The position numbers and the translations under genes are program-made. Shown here piece by piece: positions 25,673 to 34,178 of a DNA stretch of 64,000 nucleotides. The notes beneath the pieces are model-generated. The model did no database searches, had not been told where the DNA came from, and was given only the letters and a program-made list of their open reading frames with translations. The DNA comes from Rhizobium sp. NLR16a (lineage in GTDB: Bacteria > Pseudomonadota > Alphaproteobacteria > Rhizobiales > Rhizobiaceae). Each line of letters opens with the position of its first letter. The first letter of the stretch is position 1. Location of the stretch: positions 186,001 through 250,000 of the forward strand of contig NZ_CP072867.1 of NCBI RefSeq assembly GCF_017948245.1, in the 5' to 3' direction.

Positions 25673-28261
25673 ATGCCCGAGTTTCACGGAAAGAACCGCC
25701 TTGCGGCTATATTGCTGATCTTCCTGACGGCATTGGTCTTTCTCGGGCTTGACCAGCCCGCTGCCGCCGCATCCGCTGAACAGGATGGCCGGCGGGTTGC
25801 CTTGATCGTCGGCAACTCCGTTTATAAGACGCTGCCCTCATTGCCCAATCCTGCAAACGACGTCCAGGAAGTCGCAAACACGCTGCGCAGGGCCGGCTTC
25901 GACGTGACGATCGGCATCAATGTCGACCGCATCGGACTTGAGAATACGGTGCGCAGCTTCCTGCGCTCGGCGAACAATGCCGAGGCCGGTCTCATCTATT
26001 ATTCCGGCCACGGCATCCAGGTCGGCGGACAGAATTTCCTCGTGCCGGTCGATGCGACGCTGGAAACGCCCTATGACGTCGAGACGCAGACCATGCCGCT
26101 CGACCTGATCCTGAACCATCTCAAGCAGAATTCGCGCGTGCAGCTGATCTTCCTCGATGCCTGCCGCAACAACCCGTTCAATGCGCAGAAATTCTGGATG
26201 GCGGAAAAGCTGGAGCCGGTCGGCGCGACGCGCGGGCTGGCGCGCATCGACAGCGATCTCGGCAGCCTGATCGCCTTCTCGACGGAGCCGGGCCAGGTGG
26301 CGCTCGATGGCGAGGGGGCGCTCAGCCCCTATTCCGAATCCTTCATCAAGCGCGCCAGCGAGCCGAACAAGGAAATCCGCCAGGTCCTGACCGATGTGCG
26401 CCGCGATGTGATCGCCATGACCAATGGCAAGCAGGTCCCGTGGGAAAACTCCTCGCTGATGGACAGCTTCTATTTCATCCCCGCCCCACCGCCGCCGAGC
26501 GTCGAGCCGATGCAGCAGGTGAGCGTACCGGAAGGCGCCTCCGCGACCCCGCTGCCGATCGCTCCGCCGCATGACGAAACCGGCGCGGCGCTGCTCGTCA
26601 CGCTCAACCAGCTGCCCCAGACCGGCAAGCTCAGTTTCGACGGCAAGCCGGTGGACCAGGGCGCCAAGCTGCCGGCCGCGGCGCTGACGGCGCTGAGCTA
26701 TGATTCATCGGGCGTTGCCGCCGGAACGATCGGCCTGATCGGCTATACGGTCAGCGATCCCTATGGCCAGGCGACGCAGGGCGTCGTCGCCATCACCGTC
26801 TCGGCCGATGCCGGCGCCAAGCTCGCCCAGCTCGAACAGGAAAAGCAAGCGCGGCTTGCCGATGCCGGCGCCTATCTGAAGGCGCTGCCGCGCGACGTCG
26901 ATGCGACGATCGGCGTCGGTCCCATCGAAGCCCGTCTGCCTGAAGTACCGGTATCGGCCGCGGACATGACCTTCAAGGTCGCCGCCCTCCCCGACAAGGG
27001 CACGCTGCGGGCCGGCGACCGGGTGATCGGGCCCGGCCACGTGCTTGAGGCAGCCGATATTCCGGCGCTATCCTACGAGCCGCAGATCGGCACCGAAAAC
27101 CAGCCTTTCGCCCTGACGCTGCAAGCCGCCAACGACGACCTGCCGCCCGCCACCGTCACCTTCAAGCCGACGCTTGACGCCTGCGATACCGCCGCCGCCG
27201 CACCGCTCGACCTGCAGGGCGTCACCGCCGGCAAGCTGCCGAATGAAATCGATCCAGCCATCGCGGTGCCAGCCTGCACGGACGCAATAAAGACCTATCC
27301 TCAGGTGGCGCGCTTCGTCTACCAGCTCGGCCGCGCCCAGCTTGCCAACCGCGACACCAAGACGGCCTTCGCGACGATCAAAAAGGCGATGGATGCCGGG
27401 CATATCCGGGCGATTTCCGAACTCGCCTCGCTCTATCTCGTCGGCGCATCCGTCCCGGCAAACCTCGGCAAATCCAGCGAGATCGCCGCCATCGGCGCGA
27501 AGAAGGGCGATCCCTACGCGCTCTATGCCTATGGCAAAAGCCTCTATTATGGCCGCGGTGTGAAAGCCGACACCGAGGAAGGCCTGAAGCTGATGCTCCA
27601 GGCAGCCGACCTCGGCCACACCTATGCAATGAACGAACTTGGCTACATCTTCTCGAACGGCGTCAACGTCCCGGCCGACATGGAACGCGGCATTCGCTTT
27701 TACGAGTCGGGTCTCAAGAGAGACGACATCTATTCGATGAACAGCCTCGGGATGATCTATCGCGCAGGCAAAGGCGTGCCGCAGGACCTCGAGAAGGCGC
27801 TGGAGCTTTTCAAAAAGGCAGCGGACGGCGGCCAGCCTTACGCCCCGCGGAACATCGGCCTCATGTACAGAGACGGCTTGGGGGTGCCTAAGGACGAGGC
27901 CGCAGCCCTCTCCTGGCTGGAAATGGGCGCGGAACGCGGTGATTATTGGAGTGCGTTCGAGCGGGCCAAGATGGCCAAGGGCGACGGTTCGGATGCCGAC
28001 AGCCTCGTGACCGCCGCTCACTATTTCGCTCTTGCAAGCGCACTCAACAGGCCCGGAACCGGCGATCCCAAGAAGCAGTCGGACAAGGAGCTCGCATCCT
28101 TGGCTGAGCCTGCCAAAAAGAAGGCCGCAGAAGCGTTTTCGGCCGAATTGACTGCACAGGAACTGAAGGCTCTGCCGAAAACGAAGTCCCTTAACGAGAG
28201 GCTGACGCTTCTTGCGAAGGCGACGTGGGCAAAGCGAAATCCGCGATATGATCTTTTTTAA
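25673..28261 (+). CDS. Exported caspase-family (C14) protein with Sel1-like repeats
   Basis: An 862-residue exported protein. An N-terminal hydrophobic segment (residues 11 to 34, ending AAAASA) is followed by a caspase-like domain. Its dyad is His113 (YYSGHGIQVGG) and Cys164 (FLDACRNNPF), so it should be an active Arg/Lys- or Asp-directed cysteine protease. The middle region (about 280 to 500) has two cadherin-like or repeat segments (SYDSSG, SYEP). The C terminus has at least three Sel1-type repeats (YGKSLYYGRGV, LGYIFSNGVNV, LGMIYRAGKGV, IGLMYRDGLGV), a scaffold for protein contacts. The ATG at 25673 has GGTGGAG upstream; the open frame to 25535 is not needed. It opens the exported protease cluster, divergent from the guanidine operon. 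Confidence 0.88.
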   Translation: MPEFHGKNRLAAILLIFLTALVFLGLDQPAAAASAEQDGRRVALIVGNSVYKTLPSLPNPANDVQEVANTLRRAGFDVTIGINVDRIGLENTVRSFLRSANNAEAGLIYYSGHGIQVGGQNFLVPVDATLETPYDVETQTMPLDLILNHLKQNSRVQLIFLDACRNNPFNAQKFWMAEKLEPVGATRGLARIDSDLGSLIAFSTEPGQVALDGEGALSPYSESFIKRASEPNKEIRQVLTDVRRDVIAMTNGKQVPWENSSLMDSFYFIPAPPPPSVEPMQQVSVPEGASATPLPIAPPHDETGAALLVTLNQLPQTGKLSFDGKPVDQGAKLPAAALTALSYDSSGVAAGTIGLIGYTVSDPYGQATQGVVAITVSADAGAKLAQLEQEKQARLADAGAYLKALPRDVDATIGVGPIEARLPEVPVSAADMTFKVAALPDKGTLRAGDRVIGPGHVLEAADIPALSYEPQIGTENQPFALTLQAANDDLPPATVTFKPTLDACDTAAAAPLDLQGVTAGKLPNEIDPAIAVPACTDAIKTYPQVARFVYQLGRAQLANRDTKTAFATIKKAMDAGHIRAISELASLYLVGASVPANLGKSSEIAAIGAKKGDPYALYAYGKSLYYGRGVKADTEEGLKLMLQAADLGHTYAMNELGYIFSNGVNVPADMERGIRFYESGLKRDDIYSMNSLGMIYRAGKGVPQDLEKALELFKKAADGGQPYAPRNIGLMYRDGLGVPKDEAAALSWLEMGAERGDYWSAFERAKMAKGDGSDADSLVTAAHYFALASALNRPGTGDPKKQSDKELASLAEPAKKKAAEAFSAELTAQELKALPKTKSLNERLTLLAKATWAKRNPRYDLF

Positions 28262-28283
28262 CCGGTGATTTGGGGCGCCTGAC

Positions 28284-28955
28284 ATGACCAGCAAAGTCTT
28301 CATCCGCGTACTCCTCTGCTCGACCTTCATCGCCGGCTCCGGCGTCATGCTGCAGGGCTGCATCTTCGATCCGGGCGGCAAGACGCTCTTCGCCCATCAG
28401 GAGCCGGCGCAGCCGACCCGCAACAAGACGCCGACCGTCAAAAGGGTTGTCGCTAGAAGTGATGACCAGGAGTCGACTTTCGCGCGATCGGACAAGAGTT
28501 CCAGCGGCTCAAGCAGCTCATCCGGAATGGGCGGCGGCTCTGGCAATGACTCCGGCGGCAGCGACTCCGGCGGCAGCGATCCTGGGGGCGGCCCCACTGG
28601 CGGGTGGAATTCGGATCGGCGTCTGAAGACGGATATTCGTCGCCTCGGCACATCTCCTGCCGGCATCCCGATCTATGCATTCCGCTACATCTGGGGCGGA
28701 CCGCTCTTTGTCGGCACGATGGCGCAGGATCTTCTGCTGATCAGGCCGGATGCCGTGCATCAGGGTGCAACCGGATACTACACGGTGGACTACGCCAAGC
28801 TCGACATCAGAATGATGTCGATACCCGATGAGCTTTCGCTGGCCTCACCGGCGGCAGCCGCTGCAGTCGCGGCGCTTTCGATCGACGCTGCGAAGGCGCA
28901 GCCCTTGATCGGACTTGCGGATTTCGTCTTGCAAGATGTTCAGTTGGCAATCTGA
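28284..28955 (+). CDS. Lipoprotein with S74 intramolecular-chaperone-like domain
   Basis: A 223-residue protein with a lipoprotein-type signal (lipobox LQGC at about residues 23 to 26), a Ser/Gly-rich linker (residues 70 to 108) and a C-terminal domain beginning SDRRLKTDIRRLGTSPAGIP. That start, with YAFRYIWGGP and GTMAQDL, matches the peptidase S74 chaperone domain that trims phage tail spikes and some surface proteins. Here it is carried on a short lipoprotein rather than a fibre. It lies 22 bases after the caspase/Sel1 gene and is probably co-transcribed. Its substrate is unknown. Confidence 0.75.
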   Translation: MTSKVFIRVLLCSTFIAGSGVMLQGCIFDPGGKTLFAHQEPAQPTRNKTPTVKRVVARSDDQESTFARSDKSSSGSSSSSGMGGGSGNDSGGSDSGGSDPGGGPTGGWNSDRRLKTDIRRLGTSPAGIPIYAFRYIWGGPLFVGTMAQDLLLIRPDAVHQGATGYYTVDYAKLDIRMMSIPDELSLASPAAAAAVAALSIDAAKAQPLIGLADFVLQDVQLAI

Positions 28956-28966
28956 TTCAGACGCCC

Positions 28967-28999
28967 GTGCCGGGCGCAATGCTTGTTTGCGCCCGGCAC
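28967..28999. terminator. Bidirectional terminator hairpin
   Basis: A perfect 13-bp stem (GTGCCGGGCGCAA / TTGCGCCCGGCAC) with a 7-base loop. It sits exactly between the convergent genes ending at 28955 and 29024. No strong T tract follows on either strand. Confidence 0.7.
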
Positions 29000-29023
29000 G
29001 AAAACCGTGCCCTGATCCCAGTC

Positions 29024-30628
29024 TCAGCCATCCAGCCCCTTGAAGCGCACCGGCTGATAGCCGCGCAGCAGCAGGATTCCGAGTGAATAGGTGTTGCGGC
29101 AGACGCGGCCCTTGCAGGCATTGGGCGTTGCCTCCATCACCTCCACCTTGCGGTCGTCGGTGAAGCGCATGAACAGCATCACATGCGAACCCGGGCGGTT
29201 CAGCGCGTCGCCCGGCTGCAGCGACCAGGGGTCGGCAAGCCGTCTGGTAATGCTCGGGATCGCCCGGGTCGAGACATGCATCTTCAGCCCCCAGGCTTCG
29301 CTGACGAAGCCGGAGCAGTCGACGCCGAGAATATTGGTTTGCGGCGCGCTCTTGGTGCAGACATTGCCGGCCGTCTGGCCGTCGACGACACCCTCGGTGA
29401 AGTCCTCGAGCGGCGTCTTGCAGCCCCAGCAATAGGGCACGCCCTTCACCGTCTGGCCGCGTTTGCCGAACAGGTAGAACGGCCGGCGCAGCCGGTTCAT
29501 GTTGACACAAGCCGGCCCCGGATCCTTGCCGTAGGCCGCCGGCGTCACCAGCCAGTTCAGCGTCTCGAAGCCGATCGCCCGCTCGATGACGTCGCCGCGC
29601 GATTTCGGCAGGATGGCGACCTTCGGCCCCTTTCCGGGCTTGGTCGCCATCGATGGCTTTGCCGGCCTGGCGACGGCGAGCTTGCGGCCGGGTTCGCGCC
29701 CCTCGAGTCTCAGCACCTGCGCCCGGCTCTCCTGAGAGCGAAGAAAAAGCACGTCGCCGCGCGGACCGATCGCCACGAACCGCCTGGAGAAGACCGTGCC
29801 GGGTTCGATCGGCAGATCGTAGACGCGCTCCAGCACGCCGTTCGGCGTGAAGCGCACCACCAGCATGCCGGTCCGTTCCGGCCGCTCGGCGGGCACGAGT
29901 TCGACCAGCGCATAGGGCCTTCCCGTCGTGTCGATGTCGAGCAGTTCGACGGTGCCGATCCGGTTTTCCCCGGTGAGCTGAAGCGAGAGGAAATTCTCCT
30001 CCGAGCTCGCGCGCCGCAGCAGGATTTCCGCCTTGTCGTTTGCCGCCGAAACTTCTGCGACGATATCGCCGAGGCCGCGGCTCGGCACGTATTGAACAAC
30101 CGGCGGGCGGGCTTGCGGCCGGCTGGTGCTGCGGCCGATCTCGTCGATGATGCTGTTCAGCGGACCGGGCGGCACCGAGCCCATCGAGGCGAAGACCGAG
30201 CGGGTGTAGTCGTCGGCATCGCCGCCGTCGATGGCGCGCAGGGTCTGCGAGCGGCCATCGGCGCCGGGGGAGCGCTCGAGCGGCACGATGCCGTCAGACC
30301 AGAGGTAGAGTTCGTTATGAACGACGGCGAGATCCTCCGGCGCCGCATTTTCGGGCAGCGGCAGGATCTCCGGATCGGCCTGCGAGCGTTCGCCGTCGAC
30401 GGCGAGCACGCGGCCGTTATTCTGGTCGAGGATGTAGACGGTGCCGTCGTCGCCGACGGTGATCGCCGCCGGTCCGGATGCCTCGACCTCCTCATTGGCG
30501 GAGATGATGCCGACCGAACGGGCGCCGTCGCCGCTCGGAAGCTCGATCATCACCGTATCTTTTGCGAGCACAGGCCAGGCGATTGCGATCGCCGCGGCCA
30601 TCAGAATATGCGAGCTGAAACTGCGCAT
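29024..30628 (-). CDS. Exported beta-propeller-like protein with NlpC/P60-type C-terminal domain
   Basis: A 534-residue exported protein with a signal peptide MRSFSSHILMAAAIAIAW ending VLAK. The middle region has NHL/propeller-like strands (TVYILDQNNGRVLAVDG and NELYLWSDGIVP). The C-terminal 110 residues resemble an NlpC/P60 peptidase: Cys438 in GVDCSGFVSEAWG, His482 in RPGSHVMLFM, and a preceding LQPGDAL. Such domains usually cut peptide stems in the cell wall. Several extra Cys residues could form disulfides. The ATG at 30628 replaces the longer frame from 30754, which lacks a signal peptide. It is antisense to its neighbours in the exported cluster and may be functionally linked. Confidence 0.7.
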   Translation of the reverse strand: MRSFSSHILMAAAIAIAWPVLAKDTVMIELPSGDGARSVGIISANEEVEASGPAAITVGDDGTVYILDQNNGRVLAVDGERSQADPEILPLPENAAPEDLAVVHNELYLWSDGIVPLERSPGADGRSQTLRAIDGGDADDYTRSVFASMGSVPPGPLNSIIDEIGRSTSRPQARPPVVQYVPSRGLGDIVAEVSAANDKAEILLRRASSEENFLSLQLTGENRIGTVELLDIDTTGRPYALVELVPAERPERTGMLVVRFTPNGVLERVYDLPIEPGTVFSRRFVAIGPRGDVLFLRSQESRAQVLRLEGREPGRKLAVARPAKPSMATKPGKGPKVAILPKSRGDVIERAIGFETLNWLVTPAAYGKDPGPACVNMNRLRRPFYLFGKRGQTVKGVPYCWGCKTPLEDFTEGVVDGQTAGNVCTKSAPQTNILGVDCSGFVSEAWGLKMHVSTRAIPSITRRLADPWSLQPGDALNRPGSHVMLFMRFTDDRKVEVMEATPNACKGRVCRNTYSLGILLLRGYQPVRFKGLDG

Positions 30629-30876
30629 TGCCGTGAACCCCGGAACAGGATCATCTTGGCCCTGGGGGCCTCGGTCTGAAGCCTGTTCACAATTAAAGAG
30701 TGAGAGAATGATGTCGCCCGAAAACCGTTCACAACTTTCGGCATCATGCCCCAAGTCCTTAAAATGTTAGGATAGAAGCGGCTCGTCAGCAAGGCGTTGC
30801 TTTCCAAACGATTTGGAGATCGGCGTCGACAATAGTACAACTTCATCGTCTTGGAGTTTTACTGGCAGGGAAGCCG

Positions 30877-31467
30877 ATGCTGGACTGGAACGGTGACGAA
30901 GTGGCGCTCGACGTCAGCCTGCTGGAGCAGGTGCGCGCGGCAAGGATCGGCTTTTCCGATCGGGTCTGCGCCGCCTCGGCCAGCAAGGACGAAAAACATC
31001 TGGCGCAGTTGCGCTCCGAGCCGACCTATCTGATGGCCGAGTTTCTTTATTCGATGAAGGTGTTCGGCATCAACACGGCTGAAGATGTCGAGCGCTTCGC
31101 CGATCTGCACAATGATTACGTGGTGTCGCTCACCCGCGATCCGGCGAAGCTGCAACGCCTCGGGCTTTCGCAGGAGCGGGCGCTCGCTTCGATGTTCACC
31201 GCCGACACCAAGCCGCGGCTGATCCAGAACTGGGCTGAAAAATCAGGCGCCATCGATCAGTCCAATCTCGCCCGTTTCCTGGTCGCCGTCATGTCGAGCG
31301 AGACCTGCCGCAAGACGCTGATCGATTTCGAGACAGCCGGCTTCATGCAGCGCAGGCGCTCGCCCTATGGCACCATGGTCGTCTGGTCGACCGGCAGGAT
31401 CGAGGAAATCTTCGGCGAAATGCTGCGCAATCTCCGCCTCGCCCTGCAGCAGCTGAAGATCCTCTGA
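30877..31467 (+). CDS. Hypothetical protein, 196 residues, helical
   Basis: No family is recognised. The protein has no signal peptide or membrane segment and looks soluble and mainly helical. The part from about residue 120 (SGAIDQSNLARFLVAVMSSETCRKTLIDFETAGFM cut in pieces here as SNLARFLVAVMSSET and TLIDFETAGFM) ending RRRSPYGTMVVWSTGRIEEIF could be a winged-helix. That would make it a possible regulator, but this is a guess. The ATG at 30877 has GGGA 6 bases upstream. It is divergent from the NlpC/P60 gene and 150 bases upstream of the small exported protein. Confidence 0.6.
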   Translation: MLDWNGDEVALDVSLLEQVRAARIGFSDRVCAASASKDEKHLAQLRSEPTYLMAEFLYSMKVFGINTAEDVERFADLHNDYVVSLTRDPAKLQRLGLSQERALASMFTADTKPRLIQNWAEKSGAIDQSNLARFLVAVMSSETCRKTLIDFETAGFMQRRRSPYGTMVVWSTGRIEEIFGEMLRNLRLALQQLKIL

Positions 31468-31617
31468 CCTCTCTCCAGCCGATTTCACCCCTCCCAATCG
31501 ATTGGCGCCGAGCGCCGTTGCCTTCCATTCGGGCTCTCCCTATTGTCGTTCTGGAGCAATTCCAGCAAAAGTGTGCAGCGGTTGCGTTATGGCGCCCCTT
31601 GGACGGATGTGACGACG

Positions 31618-31995
31618 ATGAAGAAATCCCGGCTCATAAGCGTGTCGATCGGCCTGCTGCTTTCGCTTGGGATGGCCGGCATCGGCTATGCCGGATCGGT
31701 CGAGGATGCGCTGGCGGCGCGAAACCCCGCGCTTGCGGCGCTGCGCCGGCACGATGAAAAGGCTTTTGCCGCCGCCGTTGCTGTTATCGCCGACCATGAA
31801 CGCGCCGAGGGGCTGACGCCGGGCCAGGGCAAGCTGCCGGAGACGACCTCGCCCGGCCGCGACATGGGCTCGGGCTCCGGCAAGGAATTCACATCGGACA
31901 ATCCGGATATTCTCTGGCTCTACAATTCCTCGCCGGAGGGAATGAGCGACCTGATCTCGATTCTGAAATCCGCCGGCCAGAAGCCGAAGAACTAA
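31618..31995 (+). CDS. Small exported hypothetical protein
   Basis: A 125-residue protein with an N-terminal signal peptide (MKKSRLISVSIGLLLSLGM, cleavage near GYAGS). The mature part has a Glu-Arg-rich helix (ADHERAEGLTPGQGKLP) and ends NPDILWLYNSSPEGMSDLI. No family is recognised. The ATG at 31618 was chosen because it starts the signal peptide; the frame opens at 31543. It stands upstream of the DUF4384-OmpA gene with a 212-base gap. Confidence 0.65.
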   Translation: MKKSRLISVSIGLLLSLGMAGIGYAGSVEDALAARNPALAALRRHDEKAFAAAVAVIADHERAEGLTPGQGKLPETTSPGRDMGSGSGKEFTSDNPDILWLYNSSPEGMSDLISILKSAGQKPKN

Positions 31996-32207
31996 CCGTC
32001 TTTCTCCAATCCAGTCCGACTATAAACGGACGGCGGATATTGCCGGCCGTGGGTCTTGCCGCGCCTCTGCCTTCGCGCAATCTTTCCGGCTCCAAATAAT
32101 TTGTAACCCTCCCTCAAGCAAGACAGCCAAAGCCATCCCAATTTCACCGGTCGGTGCTATTCTCATCTTCAGCACAGTGTGAGATTGTTTCGAAGGGGGA
32201 GGTTCCG

Positions 32208-34157
32208 ATGCTCAGCCGCAAAGCCATCCTGGCCGCAGCCACATGTCTTTCGCTTTTGTCGCCGATCCCCGAGGTCGGGGCGCAGAACGAACGCACGCTG
32301 ACGGAAGCGCCGGCTCAGAGCGGGCCTGTCAGCATCACCTTCGATCGCGCCGAGGCGAGATATGCCGTCGGCGAAGTCGTCGGCCTCTTCATCCAGTCGA
32401 GCGAGAACGCCTATGTCACGGTGCTGAACGTTTCGCCGAACGGCTCCGTCACCAAGCTCTTCCCGAACAAGTACCAGACCGATGCCCTCGTTGCCGCCGG
32501 CAAGCGCGTGCAGGTGCCGGATCCGGCGAGCGGCGCCAGGCTGCAGGTTTCGGGCCCGGTCGGGCAGGAGCAGATCAAGGTCTTCTATTCCTCCAAGCCG
32601 CTGACCATCTTCGCCGATCTCGGCGGCAGCGGCAGCGGCATGTTCCGCTCCATCGACGGCGGCATGGAGGCCGTCTCCCGCAGCCTCGAAGAAGCCCGCA
32701 GCCTCGGCACCAAGATCAGCAGCAAGACGCTGACGCTGACCACTGTCGACAGCACGGCCGCCCTGCCGCCTTCCGTCGTTCCGCCCGTCGCCGCCGTTCC
32801 CGCCGCAAAACCCGCGCCGGTCGAGCAGGCGGCAAAGCCGCCGGTTGCGCCGAAACCGCCGGCCGCCCCGAAGCCGAAACCGGTCGTCAAACCTGAAGTC
32901 GCCAAGAAGCCCGAGGCGATCGAAAAGCCGAAGCCCGCGCCCAAACCGGTCGAACAGGCCGTGACGCAGCCGCCGAAGAAATACAAGATCGTCACCAACC
33001 TGGCGCCCGGCCAGCAGCTTGCCGCCGATGAGCTGCAGCTGATCGGCCCCGCCGACACCACCGCCTCCACCCGGCCCAGCCAATATAAACAACCGAGCCA
33101 ATATCAGCAGCCGTCCCAGTCTGCCCAGACCAAGATGCCGAAACTGCCGATGCCGCAGATCAAGATGCCGCAATTCAAGCTTCCCGGCGGTTTCAGCATC
33201 AAGATGCCGCCGATGAGCTTTGGCCGGTCGGCCGAACCCGGCCAGTCCGGCGAGGAGATCGAGGTCGCCAATGCCGATAGCCCGGCCTGCAACGCCCTGC
33301 TCGACAAGCTGAACACCGCCGTTGCCGCCAAGGATATCACGGCTGCCGCCTCCGAGGCTGATGCCATTGCCGTCAGCGCCGAATGCGGACAGTTCCAGAT
33401 CAACGCCCAACGTCGCGTCGCAGCCCTGAGGCTCGCCGCCGCCCAGGAAATGATGGCCGCCGACAAGCCGGTCGCCGAGTATGAACCGCTGCTCGTCGCC
33501 GCCGACAGCCCGCAGGTGCTCTGGCAGGCCTCCGCCACGCTCGGCGAGATCTATTTCTCCGCCCGCCGCTTCGCCGATGCCGCCGCCGATTACCAACAGG
33601 CGATCGAGATCATCAAGAACGAGACCCGCACGCCGAAGGCGCCGCCGGCCGAGACCATCTCCGATCTCATCCAGCGCGCCGCCCAGGCCCGCATTCTGGC
33701 CGCCAATCCCACCAGCGACAACCCGCAGGGCAGTTTCGTGCCGGCCGAGAAGGATCACCGCAGCGGCGTGCTCGGCGGCATCTATTCAGAAAATGTGCGC
33801 GGCATCGTGCCGGTCTCCATCCCGGTGCCGATCACCTTCGATTTCGACAAGTCGACCTTCACCTCGATTGGCACCGAGGCTGCCCAGGAATTGCTGCAAG
33901 CGCTGAAGGAGCAGAAGCCCGGCCGCGTCATCCTGATCGGCCATACCGATCGCAAAGGCGGCGACGATTACAATAAGAAGCTCTCCGAGCGCCGCGCCCA
34001 GGCCGTTGCCGATTTCCTGAAGAAAAACGGCATCGACGCCACGATCGACGCGGAAGGCCGCGGCGCCTCCGAACCGGTTGACGTGACCGCCACCGCCAAC
34101 CTCACCGAAGACGATATCGACGCGCTCAACCGCCGCGTCGAATGGCGCCGCGAATAG
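32208..34157 (+). CDS. DUF4384 and OmpA-like domain envelope protein
   Basis: A 649-residue exported protein. The signal peptide (MLSRKAILAAATCLSLLS, cleavage near VGAQ) is followed by a DUF4384 domain at about 30 to 150 (YAVGEVVGLFIQSSENAYV, LFPNKYQTDA). A long Pro/Ala/Lys-rich linker spans about 200 to 360, then a helical region with TPR-like character. The C-terminal OmpA-like domain (ITFDFDKSTF, LIGHTDRKGG, LSERRAQAV) keeps the Asp and Arg that bind peptidoglycan. It should tether its DUF4384 domain to the cell wall. It is the first gene of a tight run; the caspase gene follows after 21 bases. An AGGGGGAGG site precedes the ATG at 32208. Confidence 0.88.
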   Translation: MLSRKAILAAATCLSLLSPIPEVGAQNERTLTEAPAQSGPVSITFDRAEARYAVGEVVGLFIQSSENAYVTVLNVSPNGSVTKLFPNKYQTDALVAAGKRVQVPDPASGARLQVSGPVGQEQIKVFYSSKPLTIFADLGGSGSGMFRSIDGGMEAVSRSLEEARSLGTKISSKTLTLTTVDSTAALPPSVVPPVAAVPAAKPAPVEQAAKPPVAPKPPAAPKPKPVVKPEVAKKPEAIEKPKPAPKPVEQAVTQPPKKYKIVTNLAPGQQLAADELQLIGPADTTASTRPSQYKQPSQYQQPSQSAQTKMPKLPMPQIKMPQFKLPGGFSIKMPPMSFGRSAEPGQSGEEIEVANADSPACNALLDKLNTAVAAKDITAAASEADAIAVSAECGQFQINAQRRVAALRLAAAQEMMAADKPVAEYEPLLVAADSPQVLWQASATLGEIYFSARRFADAAADYQQAIEIIKNETRTPKAPPAETISDLIQRAAQARILAANPTSDNPQGSFVPAEKDHRSGVLGGIYSENVRGIVPVSIPVPITFDFDKSTFTSIGTEAAQELLQALKEQKPGRVILIGHTDRKGGDDYNKKLSERRAQAVADFLKKNGIDATIDAEGRGASEPVDVTATANLTEDDIDALNRRVEWRRE

Positions 34158-34178
34158 AGGGGCGAGGGGGAACCGGCC

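Noticed and set aside
29183..30679. A 498-codon plus-strand frame opposite the NlpC/P60-like gene
   Set aside because: It lacks a signal peptide and domains, while the minus strand shows both.
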